A stretch of 64,000 nucleotides of DNA from Vigna angularis (lineage: Eukaryota > Streptophyta > Magnoliopsida > Fabales > Fabaceae). The notes under the pieces are model-generated. The model saw only the letters and a program-made list of their open reading frames with translations, was not told the origin of the DNA and made no database searches. The stretch spans positions 52,044,130 through 52,108,129 of the forward strand of contig NC_068970.1 in the NCBI RefSeq assembly GCF_016808095.1, given 5' to 3'. Shown one piece after another: positions 11,414-22,825 of the stretch (position 1 is its first letter; each line of letters opens with the position of its first letter). The translations under genes and the position numbers were made by a program.

Positions 11414-13564
11414 GTATATATATGATGTGATACTGTCCTGCATTTTGACTCGTTAATTTATGAATTTAAACTATTTTGTTATAGTGAAAAAAAAGTGTCT
11501 TTGTTGTGCATATATCCTGACATGAGAACTTAAAGTTGATCTGATCTTTTATAGCATCCTCATGGCATGTTTGCTTTTCTTGAGGATTGTTTTTCCGTTG
11601 TAAGTTCTTCATTATTTACATCGATAATCCTGTATCTTGTATATATAGTTGTTTCAGGTCTGGAAGTGATAATATGAAACGTTTTCTCAATACTAGTTGT
11701 AGTGAGTGAATCTTTTGTTCATACAGTTGTCCAAATCCCACAGTTACTGTTTAGCTTCGTTTGTATACTAAATGCCAGGATCAAAACTTAGTCAAATCCT
11801 TACTCTAACTCAAATTATAATCAATTTATTAGGAATTCTTGTATCTATATAATATGCATTAACCTTGGTCTCTGTTACTGATCTGTGTCTTGGAGTCCTA
11901 AGTTGTAACCGATTCCTTCCCACGTTCTCTCAAATAGCAGTTGCTTGCACTTAGTTTGTGAAAGGAATGTCGTGTTGATTCTCCATGAGGTTTTCTGTGT
12001 TTGATTTGTGATTCCAGGTTAATATTATGACACATACCACAGATGCCCCCCTCTCTACAGAACAACTTACTAAAATAAGAAAATTACTGAAAAAGCACAA
12101 AACTCTGTGTCAAATGAAGACTATTGGTACTGAGGAGCCACTGGAACAAAAAGTGAATGGAATGAAATTATTGCATGTTGAAGAAACGGAGCAAAGAGGC
12201 TTGCAGAGTATGGTTGAAGAAGGAATGAACTTTTTCAGGAGAGTCAATAGAACGTCTTGCATCTCAACTGAAGCTAAGAGAGTTTCTAGTCAGAGCATGG
12301 ACAGCAATGTTTCCCAGAATGGAGACTGTGATTTCTTTTCTGAATCTGATTCGGGACGCACTTTACTTCTCCTTGGGACTGTTCAAACCAATGAAATCTC
12401 TAAACAAGATATTCCTAGAAAACCCTTTGAAAGCTCAAAAAGACATAAAAATAAGTTTTCTGAGCATTTGGGTGCCCAGTGGGATGTCTTTCGCAGACAA
12501 GATGTACCGAAGCTCATAGAATACCTTAAAAGACACTATGATGAATTTTCTTGTACCCGTGACCATCACAAGAAGGTAAATTCAAAATAAGACAATTCCT
12601 CGGAAGAATTTTGATTGAGTGGGTGATTATTCATTTTCTCTTTGCTGCAGATGGTTCACCCAATTCTAGATCAAAACATTTTTCTTGATAGTACTCACAA
12701 AAAGAGATTAAAGGAGGAATTTAGTAAGTAAATATGCTTCTATTTGTTTGATCATTCGCTACAGTCGTAGATAACTTTATTGACCATGGCTGTCACGATC
12801 ACAGAGATTGAACCTTGGACTTTTCAGCAACACGTTGGACAAGCTGTCATCATTCCTGCTGGATGTCCATACCAGATCAGGAATTCTAAGGTGTGCATTA
12901 GTGTAAAATTCACTACTCTCTTGCTAGCCTGAAAAGCAGAAACCTTGTGGAATATTGCTTGTTATTGAAGTCGAATTCCATTTTTTTGGACTTATATTTT
13001 GAATGCTTTGAAAATTCTTTTCAATGTTCTATGTTAAGCCGCACCTTTTAGCAAATTATTTCTCAGAATATACGAATATATTATAGGCAGGCACTTACGT
13101 TTATTCAAATTTGTAAGGAAAGAAAAAGGATGATTGCTGTACAGTAATAATATTAATAGTGGCTTTCTTTCATACAGTAATAATATCATTATCTCTATTA
13201 GTTTTTGTATCCCTATAATATACTCTTATATGAATGTACGCCACGCATTTTGTTTCTTGATCTGCAGTCTTGTGTTCATGCGGTATTGGAATTTGTGTCC
13301 CCTGAAAATGTTACAGAGGGTATCCAGTTGATTGATGAGGTCAGACTATTGCCTCAAGAGCATAAATCAAAAGCAGACATGCTGGAGGTAGATATTGCAA
13401 TGCTATCATTTATCATTTCCTGCTTTCTCCTATTAGTTGTTGCATTGCATAGAATTAACAAGCCTTTCTCTTTTTGGCATCCATGAAAATAGGTAAAGAA
13501 AATGGCGCTTCATAGTATGAATACAGCAATTAAAGAAGTACGTCAACTTACAAGCAAAACATGA
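7667..13564 (+). CDS. WRC/RING-like/JmjC protein, JMJ24/JMJ25-IBM1 class, substituted active site
   Basis: My exons are 7667-8350, 8452-8597, 9401-9506, 9598-9730, 9823-9886, 9976-10702, 10920-11243, 12018-12575, 12651-12723, 12805-12890, 13268-13387 and 13493-13564. All junctions are GT-AG and in phase, giving 1030 residues. Domains in order: a WRC motif (C20-x9-C30-x10-C41-x2-H44), a Lys-rich then Glu-rich stretch before residue 170 likely to be nuclear-targeting, a RING-like Cys cluster (C247 to C301), a second Cys cluster (C378 to C404), and a JmjC domain from about residue 540 to 1000. Family members are nuclear H3K9 demethylases using Fe(II) and 2-oxoglutarate through HxD...H. Here these read C722-Y-D724 and Y961, so catalysis is doubtful. 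Arabidopsis JMJ24, a RING-dependent E3 acting on CMT3, is the closest known parallel. An in-frame ATG at 7511 could extend the protein. Confidence 0.9.
8598..9400 (+). other. JmjC gene intron 2
   Basis: This 0.8 kb intron lies between the two halves of the RING-like domain. Around 8938-9045 it contains a GC-richer patch with short 'gccat/atggc' inverted blocks that looks like a small transposon relic. No exon is needed here to keep the reading frame. Confidence 0.6.
11280..11424. repeat. Compound (TA)n/(TATATG)n microsatellite in intron 7
   Basis: About 145 bp of TA repeats with interspersed TG and TC steps lies 37 bp after the 11243 donor. It produces meaningless Tyr/Ile frames. Its length is likely to vary between individuals. 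Confidence 0.95.
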
Positions 13565-14233
13565 TTGCACCAGCTAGAATATATTTACATGTCCCCCTTG
13601 CACTAGGGATCTCATGTCTCAACCTCACTTGCATATCTTCATTCTTGTATAGATTAATGCCCAGACACATTAATATCTAGTTAGGTAGTACTTATTAAAA
13701 TTATTAACTTCCGTCTCATCCCTTTATTCTCTGCTGTCAAGTTTATGCCTCAACAGAATTTCGAATAAATTTAATGGTTTGTATATAATTCTTAAGTTTA
13801 TTTGAAGCGGAATGATATATTTAGAGTGAGAAGAAATTAAAGTTTCAAATTTTTCAGTAGTTTTAAATGCTAGTAGATTGATCTGATTGCAAAGTAATAC
13901 TCCTGGTATGCTGCTTAATAGAACTATGGTGCTTGATCAATTAGTTTAAAAATGCTTAAGATTTTGGTTCTTCAGTTCTGTGTGTTTAAGACAGATACAT
14001 TTGGAGATTACGATTGAAGTGTGAGATCAATTTGGTGTAGTTCTGTTCATATCTTTGGTTGGTCAGTTCTTTCATATGGGGAAATAATATGGGCTTTTCA
14101 GAATCTTTTACAAGGCAATTTCTTTCTGCATAATTTTAACTTGCAATCTGCTAAACTTTTTTAATTTCAAATTGTGCAGGTTAGAATATTTTGTAATTCA
14201 GAATGTAATTTTTAATTGGTATTCCAAAATATA
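13565..14233. other. 3' flank of the JmjC gene
   Basis: Presumed 3' UTR and spacer. No second gene is visible before the LTR element, which begins about 670 bp after the stop codon. Confidence 0.5.
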
Positions 14234-14723
14234 TGTATCAACACTCAATTTTGTCTGGGCAAGTAAATAAATAAAAAAAAATAAGAGAATAATAATTAAT
14301 GATGGGTAAAAAGGATAAAATAATTAGTATAATACTAGATACAATATTTTTGAAATGTTAGTTTAATATGGTAATAATTTGAATTAATATTATGTTAGTA
14401 ATTATAAACAATAATTAAAATAGTATATTAATATAATTTGCTGCGTCAATTGTTTTTAAAGAGGAAAATATGATTTTAAAAATGGATAATTTTTTTGACA
14501 ATAATTATAATTAATGTCTTGAAAATTATTTGATTTCTTTTTCTTGGAGTCAAGACATTTTCTTTTCTATTTTGTTCGTTGTTAATTAATTCACAATTAA
14601 GGGCAAGATTATCATAATATTAAAATGTGTGTATATAAATATGCATACTATCATGAAAAAGGGGAGGATAGAAAAGAAAGGGGGAGAAAGACTCTGAAAT
14701 AATAGAGAAAGAAAGAAAGAGAG

Positions 14724-14733
14724 TATAGAAAAA
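14724..14733. repeat. MULE target-site duplication, left copy
   Basis: tatagaaaaa directly precedes the left TIR. The identical 10 bases follow the right TIR at 17274-17283. Confidence 0.85.
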
Positions 14734-15424
14734 GGTTTAATGCTTCAATAGGTCCCTATTTTCGCCCAGAATCTTAAATAGGTCCCTTTCTTTTTCGGCG
14801 TCTCAATTGAGTCTTTATTTTTGTAAAATTGAAATAAATAGGGTCTTTCCGTCAAATTAAAATGACGCCGTTAAAAAGGGTATGTTGACAGTGTAGTTTT
14901 TTTATTAAGTAGCATTAAAAACGTGATTAAATTATATTTTTTTAATTTTTGAATTAAAAAATAAAGCAAATAGAGTGGAAACTGATGTTTAAGTAAGGGC
15001 ATAGTTGAAAATTAAACCTAAAATTAAATGTTAGATCTTCTCTGCAATTGAAATCCAAATCTAAATGAATCTGGGGAAAGTTGAGCTTTAGGGTTCGTGG
15101 GAGAAAACAAAAAATTTTCTGTTCGTGGTGTGGACTACAGGGATGGCGAAGATTTTTCTGTTGTAGCCCGATTTCAAGGTTTTTCTGGGTAGTGCGATTC
15201 TGGGTTCTCTGTTTGCAGGTTGTGCGAAGGAGCAAGCTTCCATGGTTGTGCAAGATTGATGACGGGGGTGCGGCGTCCATGGAGTATGGATGAGAACGAA
15301 GGCAGCGACGCTTTGGTGAAGAGGCTTGCAGTGGAGGTTCAACGACGATTTGGGATTGTTCTGTGGAAGAAACGCGATCTGCAATGACAACATTAATCGC
15401 AGCGTGAGGCTTCGTGATGGTGCG

Positions 15425-16473
15425 TGTTGGAACAATCGGTACCGGTATAGAGTTGCACAGCGGAATAAAATATTTAGAAAGCGTGTTACGGTCACAAATC
15501 AAGTTATGATGGTCCGTTTTAGAAAATCAGTTTTCTTAGAGAAAATTTAACAAACACTTGATGTGCATAAAACAGTAATGAGTGTAAGGAATAGAAAAGT
15601 TGACACAATGGATTTTTATCCTGGTTCGATTCAAAAGAATCTACGTCCAGTTGTTAATCACTATAAAAAGTGATTAACGATTTCACTAAAAATTAGTTTC
15701 AACAAAATACAATTAAGAGTGAATAAAAACAGAAATATAAAACCTTCCTTCGACCAACGAAATGGAAGCAAGCAATCTACACTTTCCTTCTACTCTAGAA
15801 CAGTGCAGAACAGTTCTTCCTTCGACCAACGAACCGGAAGAACAGTACCGTTGCCAACTCGAAGAGAATAACTCCGACCTTTGACTCACAAAGCGAGAGC
15901 TTCTCCTTTTCACGAGACTTGACAGTGCAATGAACTAGCTTATGGAACTTCCTCAGATAACACTGTATTCTCACAAGCTCAGTTATTTTCTTAGAGTTTT
16001 GGAAGAACCTTATATAGCCAACTATTCTGAATTCGCAAAGATAAATTATAACTGCCACTGATAATCGATTATCAAAAGTGATAATCGATTATTTGTGTCC
16101 GTTATGGGGTTTTCAAAAAAGTGATAATCGATTATTCTGAGCAATAATCGATTATTCCAGAGACTTTAACAGAATTAAATGAAACAGTGATAATCGATTA
16201 TTCTGTGTAATAATCGATTATTTGTGCAAGCAACTCTCTTCTAAACTAGCTCGTGATAATCGATCATTCCTCTTGATAATCGATTATTTGTGCAATGATT
16301 CACTAAATACGAAAACTTCTAAGAGTTTTTTACATCATTACATTTTATCCTATACATTTGTTTCTACAAAATGCGTTTAACAAAGATGCATTTAGAGTCT
16401 TCAATTCTTCAGCTTTTATCATCATCAAAATTTCACAGTAGCTTCAAGAGACCAATGCTCCTCATTGGTAACA
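15425..16473. repeat. Solo LTR inside the MULE
   Basis: A 1049-bp segment begins tgttggaac and ends ggtaaca (TG...CA with a tgtt/aaca inverted end). It is flanked by the perfect 5-bp duplication gtgcg (15420-15424 and 16474-16478). There is no internal retrotransposon coding sequence, so it is best read as a solo LTR left by LTR-LTR recombination. A diverged relative lies at about 58.97-59.97 kb, sharing the 'ctacgtccarttgttaatc' block and a '...caaca' end. Confidence 0.8.
16061..16287. repeat. Array of eight 12-bp palindromes ataatcgattat
   Basis: Copies start at 16061, 16081, 16124, 16144, 16190, 16210, 16256 (one mismatch) and 16276. Many are preceded by gtg and followed by tctg or ttgtg. 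Spacing is about 20 within pairs and about 43-46 between pair starts, so the eight form four pairs. The core contains atcgat. Confidence 0.95.
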
Positions 16474-18000
16474 GTGCGAACTGCAGCGACGCGAGGAAGA
16501 TGGTGAGGACGAAGGAGAAGGTGGCGGTGCGATGGTGGTCTTTCGCGGCGACACATGGGATTGATGGTTGTGGCGCGGCATAGCTGACGCTTGAGGGAGA
16601 AGATGCTTTGATAGTTGGTGGCCTTGCGGCGGCGTGTGCGTGGTGGCTTCGAATGGAAACACCGTCATTGATGGCGTGATGAAGACCATCAAGATGCTTG
16701 CGCGTGGAAGATGGGTGTTGGCCTGATGCGATGGTGCGGCGGCAAGGTGGTTGCTGGTGGTGCGGCGGTGGCTGACAGCGCCCTAGGGTTTGGTTTGGGA
16801 ATTAGGGTTTCAGATTGTTAGAGAAGATGATGATGTGTCAAAGTGGTGATGTGGTAGCATGTTATTGGTTGAAATGTTTTTTCTCCATAAAATGTTTTTT
16901 TCTTTTTTAATTTTATGTTCACGGATGTGTTGCTGGACTGTTGAATTTCACAATGTAAATGAGAATGAGGCTTTCAACACTTAATTTTAGGTTTAATTTC
17001 TAACTTTGCCCTTACTTAAACATCAGTTTTTACTTTGTATGCTTTATTTTTTAATTCAAAAATTAAAAAAATATAATTCAATCACGTTTTTAATGCCACG
17101 TAATAAAAACCTACACTGTCAGCATACTCTTCTTAACGACATCATTTCAATTTGACGGAAAGGTCCTATTTGATTCAATTTTACAAAAATAAGGACTCAA
17201 TTGAGATGTCGAAAAAGAAAGGGACCTATTTGAAATTCTCAGTGAAAATAGGGACCTATTGAGACATTAAACCTATAGAAAAAAAATACCTTCTCACACA
17301 TAAGGGTTCTGTCAAAGACAACCACCAAGGAAGTACTAAGGGAATATCAAAAGCTAAAAGGGTATATTACCTCTACACCCTTATTTTTGTTTTTTTATTG
17401 TATTTGGAAGTTTTTCCTAAAACGTATTATTTTTTCACTACACACAAATAATTTTTTTTTAAATCATAATTTTTTTTAAAAGTACTCGTCGGCCTATGGC
17501 CGGTTTCATTCCTTTTTTTTCCACCATTTTTCAAAATAAAAGATTTTCTTCAAAATAAAAAAAACGATGTCAATCCCAATCGAGTTCACTTTTCAAAAAT
17601 CCAAAATAATCCATAATAATTTTCAAACAAACTCACAAACATTTTTCTAGATAAAGAACTACGTGATCCCTGATTGTCTATCATAGATGGATATACTTAG
17701 GAGCAAGGTCAATCCTCGTCGGGTTCATAAAACAAAAAATATTTTTTTGGTAATTAAATATTTTGAGAAAACCACGTCAACTTTCTACATTTAATTAAAG
17801 GTACTGTTTCTAGGCAAGCGTGGTAGGGTGCTAATACCTTCCTTACTCGTAACCGATTCCCGAACTTAAAATCTAGTTTTCACAGACCATGTCTTATTTT
17901 ATAGTTTTTCATAGTAAATTATGGTAGCGACTCCCAAAATCTTTTCTCAAACCCGTTTGTTTTCGGTTCACCGTCTCGTCGCGATCCAGGTTGCGACAGA

Positions 18001-18019
18001 TGGCTACTCCACTGGAGAC
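18001..18019 (+). other. Primer-binding site of the Ogre-type element
   Basis: tggctactccactggagac lies two bases downstream of the LTR end and starts with the TGG expected for pairing to a tRNA CCA end. It differs by only a few bases from the tRNA-Arg site known in Ogre elements. Confidence 0.7.
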
Positions 18020-20600
18020 GCTAGAGAATTAGGCTTTCTTAATTAAATGTGCAAAATTCATGTGGTTTTTCTTTATTTTATTCTATTTTATTTTTTCCCC
18101 TTTATTTATTATATATGATTATCTTTATTTATTTTGGTAATTTATTTATATTCGATTTTATTATTATTTTTACTTTGCATATCATGAGTGGGACCCTATA
18201 CCCGGGTCTGAGTGTAACATAGAATTAGAGGGGTTGTGTAGCGGTGTCACGTCTGGACTATTTCTAGTTTGGCTATCGTGAGAACCTTAGCCAGTGTCTG
18301 TTCTCTTGACATGCAATTTCACACCTAGTTGCGTTTCAACTGTTGTGGAAAAGTTGTGAAAAGGTCCATAGCTCTAGTGGCCTTTATTTTAGGTTTAGGA
18401 AGTCATCCTTGTGAGATTGCATATACAATGCTTAGACCTTAAAACATTGGACCTACCTTAAAAACATAAAACATGTTGTCTTTTAATCATTATTTGACAT
18501 AGACATCTTCATACATCATATGCGTTAGCAACATTTTCATCATTTTTCGTTCATTTTCTTTATACATAACAATAAATGTGTCATGTTTTTATTTAAATAA
18601 AAAAAACAAGAACAAAAATGTCATGCTTTAATGAATAAATAAATAAGGCAAAATAAACACTTTCTAGTCAAATGAACTAATTAAACTTTCATTTTTTTAA
18701 GCATGTATGACATGAAATCGCGAAAATAGTTTTCTTCTTCATCATTTTCCATCATCCATTTTATCCATAAAAAAAAGCAATTTACAAGGGGCACTATTTT
18801 AGAGTGATCGCAAACAATCTTTTTAGCAAAAAAATAAAAAGATTAAAAAAAATTGGAAATGAATAAAAAAACGAAAAAAAAAACAGGGTCAACTTATCTA
18901 AGTTAAGATTTTCAAAAATAAGGTGGTCATAATTTAATGTGTAGACATGTTTCTTCATCAAAAAAATTATCATTCTTTGTAACCTATTTTGAGTCTTAAA
19001 AATAAAAAAAAATGTTTTTGAATAAGTCAAGTTTACATCATGTTATTTAAGAAAGAATTGTTTTTTGAAAAAAATGAATCAAAATGTCAAAACACAAGGA
19101 AAAAATGAAAATGACAAACTTAATTTTCATTCACTGTAACAAGAACTTTTTTTAAGCCCATTGGGCCCAGTTGATAGTTTTCTTCAAATTCAATTTCTTG
19201 AAAAAAACAAACGAATACGATAAGAGGAAAATATAAAAAAATATTTCTCAAAAAGTTTTATCATTTTCATTTCGCCAAAAAAAACAGAGAAAGGGAAATC
19301 ATTACATTTTGAGTAATTTATTATCATACGTTTTAGCGACCAAATATTTTAAATAACCAATAGCATTTTCTGTTGATACATGTGTGTGTGCATTGCTTGA
19401 AAACACCCATTTTCCAGACTTCCCAAAAAGAAAAGAGATTGACTCTAACAAACACTAACGCTACCATATACTAGAGCATATTTGTCTTGCCAAAGTTATT
19501 TTCGCTTGTGTTATTTGAAAACTCCCTAACTAGCCATGCAAAAGAAAATCAAATCATTTGGGGGAATCCTTTTTCTGTAAGTCCTTTCCATACCCGTTCC
19601 CTATCCTGAACAAAACCCATGCCTAAAAAATGGGGCAGCTTTGACATTCATGGATCCATTTCTTCATACTTATTTTACCAAACACCAATATCTTTTTGGT
19701 GCGTCGTATTTCATATTGATATTGACATATTACATCTCCTTTGAAGGGTATACGAGGAATGACACGCCAACGTGGCTATCCTAGTGTCCTTTAAATCCTT
19801 TTAAATATTTACCGCTTTTAACTTTCCTATGAATTCAAGCATGCACATACCAATGTTTTAAAAGAAAATGTCAAGCATTGTTTTGAATATCCGACTTCAG
19901 AATTTTTGACATCCATTGTTTTTTTTTAAAAAAAAAATGAAAGACACATGAATTTAATGATTTCAAAGAAACAAAATTAACTCCGCAAAAATAAGGTAAT
20001 AAAAAAGTTAATCAATTTTTTTAAAAAAAAAAATCAAAAAACCTAGTTGCATAGTATTGCATCATAACCTTTGTATCTGCATAAATAACTATCATATATA
20101 TATCTTTGTCAATAAGATACTTTATGAATGGTTATCAAACCTCTTTCATTCAAAAATAAAAAAAGATCAACATACATCTAGGTTTTTCATTATAGGTCCA
20201 TACATTCATGCATTCAGCATCATTCATGCATCATCATAAGGACCAAAAAAAAAACATAACACATCATGCATCGCCAACTCCAACGAAAATTCATGAATTC
20301 GATGGAAATCATTTCAAAAAAAGTACATCAGTGAAAAAGTTCAGAGTTTTCAAAAAAAATTGGGTGGATGAGAATCTCACGCGAATTCCCACCCATATAT
20401 CAATACATCAAGCACGCATTACCATAGCGTAAAAATGCAGGAAGTACTAAAAGTCAAAAAGTCAAAAAGTAAAAAAAAAAAACAGCGGGACTTCCACGAC
20501 ATCCTTACAGGACTCGAACAAATTCTGAAGCTATGGAAGTTTGGGAAGAGGATCGTGAAGTTGTAAAGGCTAATATTTAGCCAACTAAAGGATCAAATCG
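18020..20600 (+). other. Leader region of the Ogre-type element
   Basis: About 2.5 kb of AT-rich DNA lies between the PBS and gag with no open frame of substance. Ogre elements often carry an extra ORF here; none survives. Frames at 18794, 20057 and 20208 are short and low-complexity. Confidence 0.5.
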
Positions 20601-21688
20601 GTCAAACCTTGGAAGCTTTGAAAGCCATGAAGGTTGCAAGAGAGACTTCATTTGTAAAGGCCGAGGATAAGGCTCATTCTCTAGCACATAACGTTATGGG
20701 CACACAATTCATGTTTCCAATGTATGGTTTGCCACCAGGTTACACGCCACCCATTGGAGATCACTCAGAGACAGAGTACACTTCTTTGGCATTTCCCATA
20801 ACCAATAGCGTACTAGAGCTCAAGAGCCTATCCACACGATAGAGACGAAGGTGAATGAAATATCCAAGTCTCCTCATACAGTTGTTGCACATGATGTTTC
20901 GACTAAGGCCATCATGCACACAGACAAAGAGGAAGTGAAAAGTAAACTTGAAGTGTTGGAAGACAGGCTGAAAACCATAGAGGGGTCTGAAAGTTATGGG
21001 TTTGGTGATGTGGCGAGGTTGAGCCTAACCCTAGGTGTGATAATCCCACATAAGTTTAAGGTGTCAGAATTCGAGAAATACAAGGGTAGCACATGCCCTA
21101 AAAACCAATTAACCATGTATATGGAATGCTTATCCATTTCTTTCAAGATATGCTTATGCTCATGACGAAAATTTGCTTATCCATTTCTTTCAAGATAGTT
21201 TGGTTGAATCATCATTGAGTTGGTATACGCATATGGAATTCTCTCATATTTGTTCTTGGGCAGATTTGGCGGATGCCTTTTTAAGGCAGTATAAATACCA
21301 CATTAACGTCGCGCCAAACAGGTTACAATTGCACCACATGGGAAAGAAAAATGAGGAGTCTTTTAAGGAGTATGCGCAACTATAGAGAGAATTGGCAGCA
21401 CAGGTGGAGTCACCTCTATACAACAAGGAGATGGTTGCAATGTTTGTGAGCACACTACAACCACCTTTTCATGAACATATGATCGAAAGTGTGACTCTCA
21501 ATTTCGTTGGTATCATATTCATAAATCGAAAGAATCGAGATTGGGCTGAAGAATGGGAAAATTACATCTTCGGCCACTATTCCAAAAAATTCGTTTTAAT
21601 CCGGAAAAAGAGAAGGAAAAGGGGACTGCATGCAACATCAACAATACCCATATGGGGAGGTCATGCGCCCACTCATGACTATCACTAA
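20590..21688 (+). pseudogene. Broken gag of the Ogre-type element
   Basis: Collinear fragments at 20609-20842, 20851-21165, 21173-21385 and 21392-21688 read like a Tat/Ogre capsid. Recognisable parts are LGVIIPHKFKVSEFEKYKG, then LLIHFFQDSLVESSLSWYTH, then WADLADAFLRQYKYH, then EESFKEYAQL and RELAAQV. At least three stops or frame changes interrupt it. One is caused by a local duplication: ttatccatttctttcaagat occurs at about 21129 and again at about 21177. The zinc-knuckle end and all of pol are missing. It is not functional. Confidence 0.8.
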
Positions 21689-22045
21689 AGCCTAGTTTTC
21701 ATCCTGGCACCAAAGCCTAGTTTTCATTCTGGCACAAAAAAAAACAGTTTTCATCCTGGCACTAAAGCCCAGTTTTCATCCTGGCACCCAAGCCCAATTT
21801 TCATCCTGGCACCAAAGCCCAGATTTCATTCTGGCACCAAAGAATTCGAAAAAAAAAAGCCCAGTTTTCATCCTGGCACCAAAACCCAGTTTTCATCATG
21901 GCACCCAAGCCCAGTTTTCATCCTGAGACCAAAGCCTAGTTTTCATTATGGCACCAAAGAATTAAAAAAAAAAAACACAGTTTTCATCCTAGCACCAAAG
22001 CCCAGTTTTCATTCTGGCACCAAAGCCAAGTTTTCATCCTGGCAC
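21686..22045 (+). repeat. Tandem array A, about 25-bp unit, 13 copies
   Basis: The unit is approximately aaagcccagttttcatcctgg plus 'cacc'. Thirteen copies of the ttttcat-c-tggcac core can be counted, broken in places by poly-A blocks of 8-13 bases. It lies between gag and the 3' LTR of the Ogre-type element. Confidence 0.9.
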
Positions 22046-22076
22046 TAATGAATTAAAAAAAAAAAACAAAAAAATT

Positions 22077-22560
22077 ATGAGGTTCGTGCGCCTCTCCATC
22101 AAGTATTACGAGGTTCGTGCGCCTCTATCAAGTATTACGAGGTTCGTGCGCCTCACCATCAAATTTTACGAGGTTTGTGCGCCTCACCATCAAGTTATAC
22201 GAGGTTCGTGCGCCTCACCATCAAGTTTTACGAGATTCGTGCACCTCACCATCAAATTTTAAGAGGTTTGTGCGCCTCACCATCAAGTATTACGAGGTTC
22301 GTGCGTCTCTCCATCAAATTTTACGAGGTTCGTGCGCTTCACCATCAAATTATACGAGGTTCGTGCGCCTCACCATCAAGTATTACGAGGTTCGTGCGCC
22401 TCACCATCAAGTATTACGAGGTTGGTGCACCTCTCCATCAAATTTTACGAGGTTTGTGCGCCTCTCCATCAAATTTTACGAGGTTTGTGCGTCTCACCAT
22501 CCACTATTACGAGGTTCGGGTGCCTCTCCTGTAAATTTTTCGAGGTTCTTGCGCCTCTCA
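22077..22560 (+). repeat. Tandem array B, 31-bp unit, about 16 copies
   Basis: The unit is approximately gaggttcgtgcgcctcacca plus 'tcaagtattac'. About 16 copies occur plus a degenerate seventeenth near 22580-22610. Most differ at the ctcacc/ctctcc and aagtatt/aaatttt positions. Because 31 is not a multiple of three, all three forward frames stay open for long distances; these frames are not genes. Confidence 0.95.
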
Positions 22561-22812
22561 AAAAAAAAAGTTTCAATTCAAGAGGTTCATACACCTCTCC
22601 AACAAAGTTCATAGGGTATGACACACCCTCCACAGGCGTCATGACTCTTCAGCAAAGTCCACAAAGTTGCTACACTTTCTACCAAGTACGCTTCGAGGTA
22701 ATCTTTTTCCTTCTCTTTAGACCCGAAGGAAATTAGTGTCTTTATCTTTATTTAGCCTTTACTATGACAACACCAAAACTCTAAAGTTCATGTTATCTAG
22801 AAAAATCTAAAT

Positions 22813-22825
22813 AAAGAGGAGCAGC
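22813..22825 (+). other. Polypurine tract of the Ogre-type element
   Basis: aaagaggagcagc immediately precedes the 3' LTR start tgtcaacaccc, in the expected position for plus-strand priming. Confidence 0.6.

Larger units (their letters stand above)
14734..17273. mobile_element. Non-autonomous TIR-MULE nested in the 5' LTR
   Basis: Terminal inverted repeats of about 299 bp (14734-15032 and 16976-17273) begin ggtttaatg and match closely over their whole length. A 10-bp target duplication tatagaaaaa flanks the element. The uninterrupted counterpart of this site is seen in the 3' LTR near 23310-23330. Long TIRs plus a 9-10 bp duplication are the signature of Mutator-like elements. No transposase is present. 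The interior has GC-richer, gene-like stretches (about 15060-15420 and 16480-16810) that could be captured host sequence, but I recognise no gene in them. Confidence 0.9.
14234..17998 (+). repeat. 5' LTR of the Ogre-type element (split by a MULE)
   Basis: LTR sequence runs 14234-14733, is interrupted by the inserted MULE, and resumes at about 17274 to end in gcgaca. Without the insertion and one target copy it is about 1.2 kb, matching the 3' copy. Both share the block 'gtactcgtcggcctatggcc'. Confidence 0.85.

Noticed and set aside
15600..15660. tRNA-like 'ggttcgattc' block
   Set aside because: No acceptor stem or other arms can be formed; the block is part of the LTR repeat shared with 59.1 kb.
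16061..16287. CRISPR-like spaced palindromes
   Set aside because: Only 12-bp repeats with 8- or about 32-base gaps that are themselves related; they are LTR-internal motifs.
21686..22560. CRISPR-like direct repeats
   Set aside because: Units are contiguous without unique spacers, lie inside an LTR element, and the genome is a plant's.
22077..22736. Three long overlapping forward frames (119-165 codons)
   Set aside because: They are translations of the 31-bp tandem array in three frames; the repeat contains no stop in the phases seen and has no coding sense.
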